Shown: in pieces, positions 1 through 7,801 of the stretch
Layout: every line of letters starts with the position of its first letter
Position numbering within the stretch: the first letter of the stretch is position 1
Assembly: GCA_038230215.1 (NCBI GenBank)
Contig: JBBRNR010000003.1
Location: 186,001 to 250,000 of the forward strand
DNA from: DASVRZ01 sp038230215
GTDB lineage: Bacteria > Verrucomicrobiota > Verrucomicrobiia > Chthoniobacterales > DASVRZ01
Length of the DNA: 64,000 bases
Direction: 5' to 3'
The notes under the pieces: model-generated
The model's input: only the letters and a program-made list of their open reading frames with translations
What the model was told of the DNA's origin: nothing
Database searches by the model: none
Position numbers and translations under genes: made by a program

Positions 1-1
1 A

Positions 2-541
2 TCGGGCGGGCTCGATCCCTGGACCGGCGGATTGCAGACGGGCAGCGAATTATTCGTCCTGCGCGACGCCAAAGCGCGTTGGAAGGGACGCACGCTCGGC
101 CACGAGATCGCGCATTTGGTGGTGAACCGGTTTTTCCCCGGGCAGATTCCGCTCTGGCTGAACGAGGGCTACGCAGAAAACGTCTCGCGAAAGGCTTACG
201 CCGCCTTTTACCGTGCCCGGGGTTTCGCCAGTAAACCCGGCGGCGCGATTGTCCCCAAAGCGAGTTTCATCCCTTTGGATCGCTTAATGAATCTGCAAAG
301 TTACCCCGCCGATGTGCACGAGGTGGAGACATTTTACGGGGAATCCGATGCACTGGTGCGGTTTTTGGTCGGGAAGGATGACGACAAATTTCTTAAATTT
401 TTCAGCCTGCTGACAACCGGCGCGACGAACGACAACGCGCTGGCCGGGAGCTATTTTGGGGATTTCACGTCAGTGGCCAAGCTAGACGAGGCATTTCGCA
501 AAGACACGGAAAACGACGGCGTGCTGGCGAGAAAGTGGTAG
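2..541 (+). CDS. Metallopeptidase-like protein, 5' end outside window
   Basis: The frame is open from the first bases of the window, so the N-terminus is missing; a TTG at 32 is only an internal candidate start. The visible 180 codons contain the zinc-site signature GHEIAHLVVN (HExxH) followed about 20 residues later by NEGYAE, whose glutamate fits the third ligand of gluzincin peptidases (the peptidase-MA-like group). The C-terminal half is helical with no membrane segment. By family this would be a secreted or periplasmic peptidase, or a degenerate relative; the substrate cannot be guessed. It is followed after about 60 bases by the gluconokinase gene on the same strand. Confidence 0.7.
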   Translation, partial: SGGLDPWTGGLQTGSELFVLRDAKARWKGRTLGHEIAHLVVNRFFPGQIPLWLNEGYAENVSRKAYAAFYRARGFASKPGGAIVPKASFIPLDRLMNLQSYPADVHEVETFYGESDALVRFLVGKDDDKFLKFFSLLTTGATNDNALAGSYFGDFTSVAKLDEAFRKDTENDGVLARKW

Positions 542-602
542 GTCTGTCGACTTCCGCCATGTATAAAACCAACTTGATCACTACTTCCGTGAATCTCCCG
601 AA

Positions 603-1085
603 ATGAGCGAATACATCATTATGGGAGTCACTGGCTGCGGCAAAAGCAGTGTCGGCTCCCTGCTCGCAGAGAAAACGGGCGGGCTCTTTCTCGACGGCGA
701 CGACTTTCATCCGCCGACAAATAAAGCAAAAATGGCCGCCGGCATTCCGCTGACCGACGACGATCGCTGGGGTTGGCTCGACACGTTGAACCGAGAATTA
801 AAGGTTAGGGAAAACTCCGGGAAGCCTATTTTTCTGGCGTGTTCCGCACTCCGCCAAGTTTATCGCGACCGGCTGGCAGCGGGTATAAGTGGCCTGCGAT
901 TCATTTATCTTCGCGGCTCAAAAGAGCTTATCTACTCCCGACTCGTGGCGCGCCAGAATCACTTCATGTCGCCGACATTGCTCGCCAGCCAATTCGCAAT
1001 CTTGGAAGAACCATCTGATGCCATTGTGGTGGAAATCCTCGACCCCGTCCCGGTGATGGTGGAAAAAATTCTCCCGCTGCTCTGA
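603..1085 (+). CDS. gntK: Gluconokinase
   Basis: A 160-residue cytoplasmic kinase that phosphorylates D-gluconate to 6-phosphogluconate, feeding the pentose phosphate or Entner-Doudoroff routes. The Walker A motif GVTGCGKSS is at residues 8-16. The family-typical DGDDFHPPTNKAKM stretch follows at about 32-45 and binds gluconate, then TDDDRWGWL and the LACSALRQVYRD motif. Length matches the GntK/thermoresistant gluconokinase family (about 160-180 aa). It starts at ATG 603. zwf lies elsewhere in this window at 29 kb, so the pentose phosphate entry steps are not clustered. Confidence 0.93.
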   Translation: MSEYIIMGVTGCGKSSVGSLLAEKTGGLFLDGDDFHPPTNKAKMAAGIPLTDDDRWGWLDTLNRELKVRENSGKPIFLACSALRQVYRDRLAAGISGLRFIYLRGSKELIYSRLVARQNHFMSPTLLASQFAILEEPSDAIVVEILDPVPVMVEKILPLL

Positions 1086-1214
1086 AAAATACGGCCAAAT
1101 CGCCCTGTATTACGCATTAACATGGTAAATAACGAGCCATCCAAAAGTCTGGATTTATGAAGCTGATTTTCGCTTCAGTTGCACAACATTCCGATTAAAG
1201 TCCGTTCCAAAAAT

Positions 1215-2366
1215 ATGACATCCCCCCAGCTTCACAAAATCTTTTGCCTGATATTGCTCCTGCAGTCCGCGACTTGGCTGATGGCCGACACCATTGTCCT
1301 GAAATCGGGTGAACGGCTCGAAGCCACAATCACCAAAACCACCGACACCGCCGTGGAAGCCGAAGTGAAAATGAGCCCGTCGATTACCGACGTGCGCGTG
1401 ATCCAGAAAACTGACATCGCCAGCATCGAGAAACCCGATCCTGCCGAGGCGGAATTCGCAGCCGTAAAAGCCGTCGGGTCCAGTCCCAATTCGCTGAGTG
1501 CTGCCGATTACAACACGGTCATACACACCAAGATCAATGCCTTCATCGGCAAATATCCCGCGAGTCCGCTCGTCGCCGAGGCTCGTGAAATGATAGCAGC
1601 TCTCGAGAAGGAAAAAGAACGCGTCGCCCTCGGGGAAGTGAAGGTGGAGAACATCTGGTACACTCCCACCGAACTCGAAAAACAGAAGGATCAGGTCAAT
1701 GCCACGCTACTCTTCCAACAAATGAAATCATTAGGGCAATCCGGCGACTCACTCGGTGCCCTGAATGTTTTCACCAAGTTGGAAAAAACCTACCCCGGCA
1801 CCCCCGCCTATCCCTCGGCGGTGGAATACGCCCAGCAATTGATCCCGAATGTTCAGACCGAGATCAACACCAAGAAATCCGTTTATGCAAACGAGATGAC
1901 CGAACGCAAGAAAGGCATGGATCTGCTTCCGGACTTCAAAAAAGCCCCTCTCAACGCCGCCGCAGCCTCCGAGGAAGCCAAGGCCAACGCTGCCCTCGAC
2001 GCGGCGATTAAGTCTGGCACGAAATGGACGCCGATTTATCCCCGAAACAAGAAAAGCATCGATGAATTGCAGAAAACGGTCACCGCCGAGACCACCCGTC
2101 TCGCCACGATCAAGACCGCTCCGATGCTCGCTTCCATCGCCGCAGTAGGCGAGGCCAAGAAGCAAATGGCCGCCGGGGATCTGCCCGGAGCGACTGCTTC
2201 CCTGCAAAAAGCCACTACTCTCTGGAGTGCTAATTTGCTCCTGAAGGACGCCAACGCCGATCTCATTACGGCCAAAGCCACCCCGATTCCGACACCCACT
2301 CCCAGCCCGACGCCCAAGGGGCCGGTCAAGTCGGCGATGAAGACTCCGCTGCCGAGGACACCCTAA
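1215..2366 (+). CDS. Secreted protein of unknown function with proline/threonine-rich tail
   Basis: From the ATG at 1215 (preferred over an in-frame TTG at 1179) the product is 383 aa. A signal peptide covers about residues 1-24, ending ...ATWLMA. A small beta-rich segment starting IVLKSGERLEATI follows, then long alpha-helical stretches with spacing that suggests TPR-like repeats. The C-terminus is a flexible PTPTPSPTP tail. I do not recognise a named family. Such tails are frequent in verrucomicrobial envelope proteins (general knowledge). It sits between gntK and hisB, about 130 bases from the former. Confidence 0.75.
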   Translation: MTSPQLHKIFCLILLLQSATWLMADTIVLKSGERLEATITKTTDTAVEAEVKMSPSITDVRVIQKTDIASIEKPDPAEAEFAAVKAVGSSPNSLSAADYNTVIHTKINAFIGKYPASPLVAEAREMIAALEKEKERVALGEVKVENIWYTPTELEKQKDQVNATLLFQQMKSLGQSGDSLGALNVFTKLEKTYPGTPAYPSAVEYAQQLIPNVQTEINTKKSVYANEMTERKKGMDLLPDFKKAPLNAAAASEEAKANAALDAAIKSGTKWTPIYPRNKKSIDELQKTVTAETTRLATIKTAPMLASIAAVGEAKKQMAAGDLPGATASLQKATTLWSANLLLKDANADLITAKATPIPTPTPSPTPKGPVKSAMKTPLPRTP

Positions 2367-2426
2367 GTCTTTACTTGGGGAAAAAAACTCTTCCAGATCC
2401 AGAGACCTTTCTCCTAGTGTCACGCC

Positions 2427-3017
2427 ATGTCCCGAAGCGCCACCATCGAACGCCATACCGCTGAAACCCAAATCCGTATGGAGTTAAATCTCGATGGCAC
2501 GGGCCAGGCGAGCATCGCCACCGGCATTGCGTTTCTCGATCACATGTTGAATTTGTTTTCCAAGCACAGTCTGATCGATCTCAACGTCCAGGCCAAGGGC
2601 GACATCGAAGTGGACTTCCATCACACGGTGGAGGATTGCGGCATCAGCCTAGGCCAGGCGGTCAGCCAGGCTCTCGGCGACAAACGCGGGATTCGCCGCT
2701 ACGGATTTGCTTATCTACCGATGGATGAAACTCTCGCCCGGGTGGTGATCGATCTTAGCGGCCGGCCATTTCTGGAATATCGCGCGCCGCAAAATGCGTC
2801 GCCCATCGGCGGCCAATTCGAGTTTCAATTGGTTGAAGAATTTTTCCGCGGATTTGCCGTCCACGCGGGAGCCAATCTCCACGCGGAGATTCTTTATGGA
2901 CGCGACTCGCATCACCTCGCCGAGGCGCTTTTCAAAGGCCTCGCCCGCGCGCTCGACACCGCTTGCCAGATCGATCCGCGAGTCACCGGTGTGCCGAGCA
3001 CCAAAGGAGTGCTTTAG
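2427..3017 (+). CDS. hisB: Imidazoleglycerol-phosphate dehydratase
   Basis: The 196-aa enzyme converts imidazole glycerol phosphate to imidazole acetol phosphate in histidine synthesis. The duplicated metal-binding motifs are plain: DHMLN at residue 38, DFHHTVEDCGI at about 63-73, and the C-terminal GRDSHHLAEALFKGLARAL. Length is that of the monofunctional HisB without the phosphatase domain. A separate PHP-type histidinol-phosphatase-like gene at 22.4-23.2 kb could supply the phosphatase step. The gene is alone rather than in a his operon. It converges with ybeY across a repeat element. Confidence 0.95.
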   Translation: MSRSATIERHTAETQIRMELNLDGTGQASIATGIAFLDHMLNLFSKHSLIDLNVQAKGDIEVDFHHTVEDCGISLGQAVSQALGDKRGIRRYGFAYLPMDETLARVVIDLSGRPFLEYRAPQNASPIGGQFEFQLVEEFFRGFAVHAGANLHAEILYGRDSHHLAEALFKGLARALDTACQIDPRVTGVPSTKGVL

Positions 3018-3019
3018 CA

Positions 3020-3120
3020 GGAGCACGCGTCTCGCGTATTCCCTTTTGCGTCTCACGAAAGGGCAGGTTTTCGCCATCGGACGAGACGTCCGCTGGAACA
3101 CGCGAGACGCGTGCGCTCCC
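3020..3120. repeat. REP/MITE-like inverted-repeat element, family 1 copy A
   Basis: The left arm (3020-3037) and right arm (3099-3120) are inverted copies sharing the core ACGCGTCTCGCGT, with about 60 bases between them. The left arm has lost four bases compared with the right, so this copy is imperfect. It fills the gap between the convergent hisB and ybeY genes and could act as a hairpin terminator on both strands. Better-preserved copies are at 23282-23413 and 38580-38705. Confidence 0.8.
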
Positions 3121-3125
3121 TAAAA

Positions 3126-3569
3126 TTACGTGTCGAGACGCGAAAAAATCTCATTCTGAATGCGGTGCATTTCCTCGTGATCGCTGGGCGTTTGGTCATC
3201 GAACCCACGCAAATGAAGCAGGCCGTGTAAAATGTAGAGCGCGATCTCCTGGAGCGGAGTATGAGCGTAATCTGCGGCGTAGGACGCAGCGGTTTCGGCA
3301 CTGATCAGAATCTCTCCGTGTTCAAAAGTCAGCACATCCGTCGGCCCAGAGATGCCCATGAATCTCAGATGGAAGTCCGCCATCGCGCGGTCAGATATGA
3401 GTGAGATCGCTATCTCGTCGAGTTGGCCGAGAACGTCGCCCGGCAGCGTTTTTAACTCGCAAACTTTAACCAACGCACGATTTCCAAACTGCCGCAAAAA
3501 CGCCAGATCAACGGGAATTTTCCGCTGCCGATTTTGCAGAATAAACTCGGGGAGTGAACTGGAACTCAC
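3126..3569 (-). CDS. ybeY: Endoribonuclease YbeY / rRNA maturation factor
   Basis: A 147-aa UPF0054 family protein for 16S rRNA 3'-end maturation and ribosome quality control. The metal-binding region reads HGLLHLRGFDDQTPSDHEEMH at the C-terminus. The first two histidines are in place. Where the canonical motif has GYDH this protein has GFDD, and a histidine appears five residues later in SDHEEM. Related forms with a replaced third ligand exist in other lineages, so this is a variant rather than damage. Its start overlaps the stop of the upstream pgpH gene by four bases, indicating translational coupling in a phoH-pgpH-ybeY operon. Confidence 0.92.
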   Translation of the reverse strand: MSSSSLPEFILQNRQRKIPVDLAFLRQFGNRALVKVCELKTLPGDVLGQLDEIAISLISDRAMADFHLRFMGISGPTDVLTFEHGEILISAETAASYAADYAHTPLQEIALYILHGLLHLRGFDDQTPSDHEEMHRIQNEIFSRLDT

Positions 3570-5173
3570 GCGGCGGCAGAGGCTTTTTTTTCCGCCAAAG
3601 TCGCTGCGTCCTTTTCCGCCTTGCTGTCTTCCTTCGGATAAGCGATGCGGCTGTGGAGCATGTTTTTCAGTGAAAACCGGAAGCTCTCGCCGATGAGGCG
3701 AATTTCATGGAGCGTCATGCCACAGTCATCAAGTTGTCCGTCGGCGATGCGCGACTCGATGATGTCGTTGACGAGCTGCTCAATGCGCTGCGGGCTAGGC
3801 TTCACGAGACTGCGTGAGGCGCTTTCGACTGCGTCGGCGAGGCTAATGATGCCTGCTTCCTTAAACTGCGGAATGGGCCCCGGATAACGGAAACTTTCCT
3901 CGCGCACCTCGGGAATGTCCTCCTCGCGCATGTTCATGATCTTACCGCCAGCGCGGGTGTCCTCTTGCTGCTGCTGAGCCCTCTTATAGAAATACATCAC
4001 CAGCGAGGTGCCGTGATGCTGCTGGATGACGTCGATGATCTGGTGGTTGAGCTTCGATTTGAGGGCGAGATCAATGCCTTCCTTGACGTGGGCAATGATG
4101 ATGAGCGCGCTCATGGTCGGTGCGAGATCGTCGTGTGGGTTACGGTCCTCGTTGATGTTTTCCGTGAAATACTCGGGTTTCACCAATTTGCCGACATCAT
4201 GAAAATAAGCGCAGACGCGGCAGAGAGTGGCGTTGGCCTTGATCTTTTCCGCAGCGGCCTCGGCCAAACTCGCAACCATCAAACTATGATGATACGTCCC
4301 CGGTGCCTCGGTCGAGAGCCGACGCAGCAACGGGTGATTGAGGTCGGCGATTTCCAGCCAGGAAATGTCGGTCGTGATGCCGAAGGGCGTTTCCAGAAGC
4401 GGCAGCGCGCCACCGACGAGCATCGCCGTGATCATCCCGCTGCTAATGGCGGCAAGCGTCTGCCAGCCAAATAAGTTCCAGTCGGTGCTGCGCAAATCCA
4501 TGATGTTCAGTGTGATCAAACCGAAGCTTAGCGCGAGCAGCCAGGTCGCCACGCCGACATAAAAACCAGCGCGCAAAAGACGGCTGCGGCGGCGCACCTG
4601 CAGAGTGACGAACACGGAAATGAAACCGCAAATGAGGCTCATCACCAGGATGTAAGCGTCGATATTTTTGAAAAGGATGGAAGTCAACAAGCTGACAAAA
4701 ACGGCGGTAAACAAACCCAGATTTCGCCCGAGCAGGACTGAGATGACGAGGGGTGCAAACGCATACGGAATGAGCAAAATCGGGACGACCTGCCAGAGAA
4801 CGTGCTCGCTGGTTTTCGAGATTTCGTAGCAGACCTGCATGACCAGTTTGCAGACGGCGAGATGCGCCAGGATGACGCCCAATATCAATGTAACCCGGCT
4901 GTTGCTTTTGAAAGTCTCGGGGTGTCCGATCCAAAGCTGCGCGATCGCGGTGCTGAGAATCAGCAGTCCGATCAGGAAAAACTGCGCGGGCGATTGCTGC
5001 TGCCCGTAGAAGATGAGCGAGGCCAGACCGCCAATGAAAAGGCCGATGATTATCGCCTTGATCCACGGATCGGTTGCCAGCGTCTGGCGAAATTCACTAT
5101 GCGTCTTCTGACGGCGGGTTTTGCCCGTCGAGAGACCCTGCTTGATCAGCTTCTTTTTGGCGAATTGGAACAT
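3566..5173 (-). CDS. pgpH: 7TM-HD domain cyclic-di-AMP phosphodiesterase-like protein (PgpH family)
   Basis: The 535-aa membrane protein has a cytoplasmic basic N-terminus, a block of about eight hydrophobic helices (residues 38-265), then an HD phosphohydrolase domain with TYHHSLMVA and AYFHDVGKLVKPEYF, and a charged alanine-rich tail. In Firmicutes, PgpH hydrolyses c-di-AMP. Here the large extracellular 7TMR-HDED domain is missing, so the protein is about 200-300 aa shorter than Bacillus or Listeria homologues and probably does not sense the same external ligand. A c-di-AMP cyclase (cdaA) is encoded at 40.3-41.1 kb, giving the molecule a maker and a likely breaker in one window. It is flanked by phoH and ybeY. 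Confidence 0.88.
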   Translation of the reverse strand: MFQFAKKKLIKQGLSTGKTRRQKTHSEFRQTLATDPWIKAIIIGLFIGGLASLIFYGQQQSPAQFFLIGLLILSTAIAQLWIGHPETFKSNSRVTLILGVILAHLAVCKLVMQVCYEISKTSEHVLWQVVPILLIPYAFAPLVISVLLGRNLGLFTAVFVSLLTSILFKNIDAYILVMSLICGFISVFVTLQVRRRSRLLRAGFYVGVATWLLALSFGLITLNIMDLRSTDWNLFGWQTLAAISSGMITAMLVGGALPLLETPFGITTDISWLEIADLNHPLLRRLSTEAPGTYHHSLMVASLAEAAAEKIKANATLCRVCAYFHDVGKLVKPEYFTENINEDRNPHDDLAPTMSALIIIAHVKEGIDLALKSKLNHQIIDVIQQHHGTSLVMYFYKRAQQQQEDTRAGGKIMNMREEDIPEVREESFRYPGPIPQFKEAGIISLADAVESASRSLVKPSPQRIEQLVNDIIESRIADGQLDDCGMTLHEIRLIGESFRFSLKNMLHSRIAYPKEDSKAEKDAATLAEKKASAAA

Positions 5174-6162
5174 CAGGCAATGCGTTCGGGATGCGCGTCG
5201 CGGTATTTTTTGTAGGCGCCGATGATGTAGCGGACAAGTTCGTGGCGGACCACGTCGCGTTCTTCAAATTGAATGAATCCGATGCCAGGCCCCTTCGAGA
5301 GCGCGTCGCAGGCTTCGATGAGACCCGATTTTTTATTCCTCGGCAGATCGATCTGGGTCCGGTCGCCGGTCACGACGCACTTCGATTCCGCCCCTAGCCG
5401 GGTCAAAAACATGAACATCTGCTCGGTCGTTGTGTTTTGCGCCTCGTCGAGAATCACGAACGCATCCTGCAAAGTCCGTCCGCGCATGTAGGCGAGCGGG
5501 GCGATTTCGATGACGCCTTTCTCGGTGTAACGCTCGATTTCCTCCGGCTCCAGCATGTCGTAGAGCGCGTCGTAAAGCGGGCGGAGATAGGGCAAAATCT
5601 TGTCGTTCAGATCGCCCGGCAGGAAACCCAGCGCCTCGCCAGCTTCCACGGCGGGCCGGGTCAAAATGATGCGCCGGACTTTGTCCTGTTTCAGAGCAGA
5701 AATCGCCAGCGCCATGGCGAGATACGTTTTTCCCGTGCCAGCGGGCCCCAGGCCGAAGGTCAGATCGTGACTCAGAATCGTTTGCACGTAGCGTTTCTGA
5801 CTCATCGTGCGGGCGATGATCGGCGGTTTTCGTGCGGAGCATTGGATTTTCACCGAAGCGAGTTGCGCGAGCGTTTCCGTCGATCCGTCGAGAACGGAGT
5901 TTAATGCGTAGAGAAATTCCTGCCGCCGAATCGGCGTTCCTTTTTTGGCCGCATCTTCGAGCTGACCGAGAAGGCTTTTCGCATGCGCAACCGCCGGTTC
6001 CTCACCCTCGAAACGGATCCAGCCATCGCGAGTCGTAATCTGGACGCTGAGCGATTCCTCGAGTTTTTTCAGCAATCGCGGATCGTTCGCGTAGAGCGAT
6101 TGCAGCGTGCGGGCACTGTCAAATTCAATGGTTTCCGAGGCAGGCATGTGTGGCAGAGACAA
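5173..6162 (-). CDS. phoH: PhoH-like ATPase
   Basis: The 329-aa cytoplasmic P-loop NTPase carries the Walker A motif GPAGTGKTYLAMALAI near residue 140. The family-specific ILTRPAVEAGEALGFLPGD follows, then the Walker B-like FVILDEAQNTT. The first 110 residues form a small KH-like or substrate-binding N-domain typical of long PhoH proteins. PhoH is linked to RNA metabolism together with YbeY, matching the operon order phoH-pgpH-ybeY seen here. The stop of phoH and start of pgpH share one base (5173). Confidence 0.93.
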   Translation of the reverse strand: MSLPHMPASETIEFDSARTLQSLYANDPRLLKKLEESLSVQITTRDGWIRFEGEEPAVAHAKSLLGQLEDAAKKGTPIRRQEFLYALNSVLDGSTETLAQLASVKIQCSARKPPIIARTMSQKRYVQTILSHDLTFGLGPAGTGKTYLAMALAISALKQDKVRRIILTRPAVEAGEALGFLPGDLNDKILPYLRPLYDALYDMLEPEEIERYTEKGVIEIAPLAYMRGRTLQDAFVILDEAQNTTTEQMFMFLTRLGAESKCVVTGDRTQIDLPRNKKSGLIEACDALSKGPGIGFIQFEERDVVRHELVRYIIGAYKKYRDAHPERIA

Positions 6163-6252
6163 CTAAAGGCGACCGCAAGTGTAACAGAAACCAAATTTAA
6201 TTCAAAAGCGGAAACTAAGGCGAGTCTCTGGTCCTGTGATGTTTATGGGAGG

Positions 6253-6543
6253 TTATTTTTCCGGGATGTATTGCTTGCGGAGTAAAAGCGGTTGATACCG
6301 CGGTAAGAGCGGTTGATACCGGATCTGGAGCGACTGATATCGGAGCAATATCAGTTGGTCTGGCGACAAAACCAGTTGCTCATCCATCTGTAGCAGTTGC
6401 TTTGGCGGAAATAGGAATTGGTTTGTATCCGCGACTGGTTGCGCCCGAAGCGAGAGCAACCAGTCTTGAATGTTTTTTTGATTTATCGTGACTGCAATTG
6501 TGCCTACCCCCCCCCACGGTACCGAGGCAGGACACACATTCAC
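6253..6543 (-). CDS. Possible small protein with glutamine-anchored heptapeptide repeats
   Basis: A 96-codon frame starting ATG directly after the TGA stop of the upstream gene, with no gap. From about residue 40 it has a glutamine every seventh position, for example RYQPLLPRYQPLLLRKQ, encoded by eight 21-bp DNA repeats. Because 21 is a multiple of three, the frame survives all copies, which favours coding but does not prove it. Near the start a run of nine G (C on the plus strand, 6507-6515) would make the frame prone to slippage. No family is recognised and there is no clear ribosome-binding site. It may instead be a non-coding minisatellite behind the 165-aa gene. Confidence 0.4.
   Translation of the reverse strand: MNVCPASVPWGGVGTIAVTINQKNIQDWLLSLRAQPVADTNQFLFPPKQLLQMDEQLVLSPDQLILLRYQSLQIRYQPLLPRYQPLLLRKQYIPEK
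6280..6447. repeat. Eight 21-bp degenerate tandem repeats
   Basis: Eight consecutive 21-base units begin at 6280, 6301, 6322, 6343, 6364, 6385, 6406 and 6427. The first two share the core AGCGGTTGATACCG. Later ones drift (AGCGACTGATATCG, ATCAGTTGGTCTGG, ACCAGTTGCTCATC). Similarity is highest at the low-coordinate end and decays toward higher coordinates, as in an ageing minisatellite. On the minus strand each unit encodes seven residues with a fixed glutamine. Confidence 0.85.
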
Positions 6544-7041
6544 TCATTCGGGGTAGGTTTCCTCCAACCGATTGTTTGTGTGAAGCAATTTAAATACGGT
6601 CATCGGACTCGATCGTTCTTTGATGAAGTTAGCTAAGATGTCCAAGCGGATTCGCTTTTTTTTGCCTGCTTCCGACAAAACGTCTGTGCGGTCAATCTCC
6701 GAATTGATCAAATCCAAAAGCTTTTTTTCGAGCATGCTTTTGGAAGGCACAGGTATGCACTGGGTGAATTCTCCATTTGATCCCTTTGAAAGGCAGATAA
6801 TTACTTCCCAAGGTGGACCTGGATTTAATACGCCGGTTTTGGATATTACCCAAATCGGCTTTTTATCCTTATATTCAAAACGCCAGCATTTCGAGCCACC
6901 GTCCAGCATGTTTCCGATGGCCTTTAATTCAATGGATTCAATGGAACTGATTTGTTCGGGTAATGCCGGATCCCCTTTGCAAAGTGGTGTAAAGAAGCAA
7001 AGAAAAAGCCTTATGAGGCGGGCAATTCCATTCTGTTTCAT
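6544..7041 (-). CDS. Hypothetical exported protein
   Basis: A 165-aa product with a short basic N-terminus and hydrophobic segment (IARLIRLFLCFFTPL), consistent with export, then a mixed alpha/beta region including WRFEYKDKKPIWVISKTG and a lysine-rich helix near the C-terminus. I do not recognise a family. Its ATG overlaps the stop of an upstream orphan C-terminal fragment (ATGA), and its TGA abuts the ATG of the heptad-repeat frame, so all three look co-translated. Base composition is visibly more AT-rich than the neighbouring sprT-like and phoH genes, suggesting recent acquisition. Confidence 0.6.
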   Translation of the reverse strand: MKQNGIARLIRLFLCFFTPLCKGDPALPEQISSIESIELKAIGNMLDGGSKCWRFEYKDKKPIWVISKTGVLNPGPPWEVIICLSKGSNGEFTQCIPVPSKSMLEKKLLDLINSEIDRTDVLSEAGKKKRIRLDILANFIKERSSPMTVFKLLHTNNRLEETYPE

Positions 7042-7202
7042 TCAAAAAGATAGTTGTAGGTCTTTTCTTGGATTTTGGTGTAAAAGTCAGGTTCAGATAG
7101 CCCGCCTGCATAGTTTCCACAACCATCAAACCATTTTTTAACTCCACTAGGAAAGGCGGCGGCAACTTGGGCACTAGAATAATGAAGCGTCGCAGGCCGC
7201 TC
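7038..7202 (-). pseudogene. Orphan C-terminal protein fragment (possible toxin tip remnant)
   Basis: After an in-frame TAA at 7205-7203 the minus strand is open for 54 codons and ends in a TGA that overlaps the next gene's ATG. The peptide contains VAAAFPSGVKKWFDGCGNY and ends KTYNYLFE. It reads like a real globular protein end, but there is no ATG, GTG or TTG start in frame. The ATGA overlap with the next gene is what one sees in toxin-immunity or other coupled pairs. I infer a decapitated gene, possibly the variable tip of a polymorphic toxin, with the next gene its former partner. This is speculative. Confidence 0.4.
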
Positions 7203-7212
7203 TTAAAAGAGC
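7199..7212. other. Perfect 14-bp palindrome between sprT-like gene and fragment
   Basis: GCTCTTAAAAGAGC lies just behind the stop of the sprT-like gene (minus strand). It could form a short hairpin, but no T-run follows on either strand, so a role as a terminator is doubtful. Confidence 0.4.
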
Positions 7213-7219
7213 TTCTGCC

Positions 7220-7798
7220 TCAACGGACTTTCCGCAGGACGAAACGCTCGTGAAACCGTCCGCGATTGTGGGCGCGGCAGCATTTTAGGCAGGCGACTTT
7301 GCGGCGAATGGGGCGGACCCGCGGATAGCTCGTGGCGCAATGGCTGCAGACATAGAGATGGCGACGGGCCACCGTGCGTCGCGGGAGCGGCAGATCATGG
7401 CAGCGTTTTTCGTCATGGAGACCGAGGTCGCGGGAGGCCTGCTGCCATTCGTCGCCGTGCGGGGCGATGCGGCGGCGGAAACGCGCGTGGGCCAACAAAT
7501 GCGCCAGTTCGTGACGCAGCGTGCGATCTATTTCTTCGACTCTGAAATCCTGCAATCGCGGATTCAACACCACGAGATTTTCCCGGTAACGCGCCATGCC
7601 AGCGGTGGTGGTGAGACGCGAGTTCCAGGCGACTCTTACTTTTTGCGCCACGCCGGGAGCACCCGCCTGGACGAGTAAGTCGGAGGCTCGGCTCGTAAGC
7701 GAGGGGTCCATCCGGAGTCCGCCGGGCTGTCGCCGAACGGGAGTGCGAAACAAATCGAGGAAAAGCTGGCCCGCCTGCTGAATGCTTTTTTTCACCAT
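7220..7798 (-). CDS. SprT-like zinc metalloprotease-family protein
   Basis: The 192-aa protein has the SprT-like core: DRTLRHELAHLLAHARF (HExxH with downstream H) in the middle, and a C-terminal zinc ribbon formed by CSHC and CLKC pairs. SprT/Spartan-type domains bind zinc, and eukaryotic Spartan cleaves DNA-protein crosslinks; the bacterial role is uncertain. The first 40 residues are basic and probably disordered. It is the last gene of a likely minus-strand operon purU, cysteine desulfurase, sprT-like, starting three bases behind the desulfurase stop. Confidence 0.85.
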   Translation of the reverse strand: MVKKSIQQAGQLFLDLFRTPVRRQPGGLRMDPSLTSRASDLLVQAGAPGVAQKVRVAWNSRLTTTAGMARYRENLVVLNPRLQDFRVEEIDRTLRHELAHLLAHARFRRRIAPHGDEWQQASRDLGLHDEKRCHDLPLPRRTVARRHLYVCSHCATSYPRVRPIRRKVACLKCCRAHNRGRFHERFVLRKVR

Positions 7799-7801
7799 GG
7801 T

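Noticed and set aside
2715..3304. Several arginine/serine-rich frames around the hisB-ybeY gap
   Set aside because: They run through the inverted-repeat element and the antisense of both genes; composition only.
6280..6447. CRISPR array
   Set aside because: The 21-bp units are directly adjacent and degenerate, with no spacers and no cas genes.
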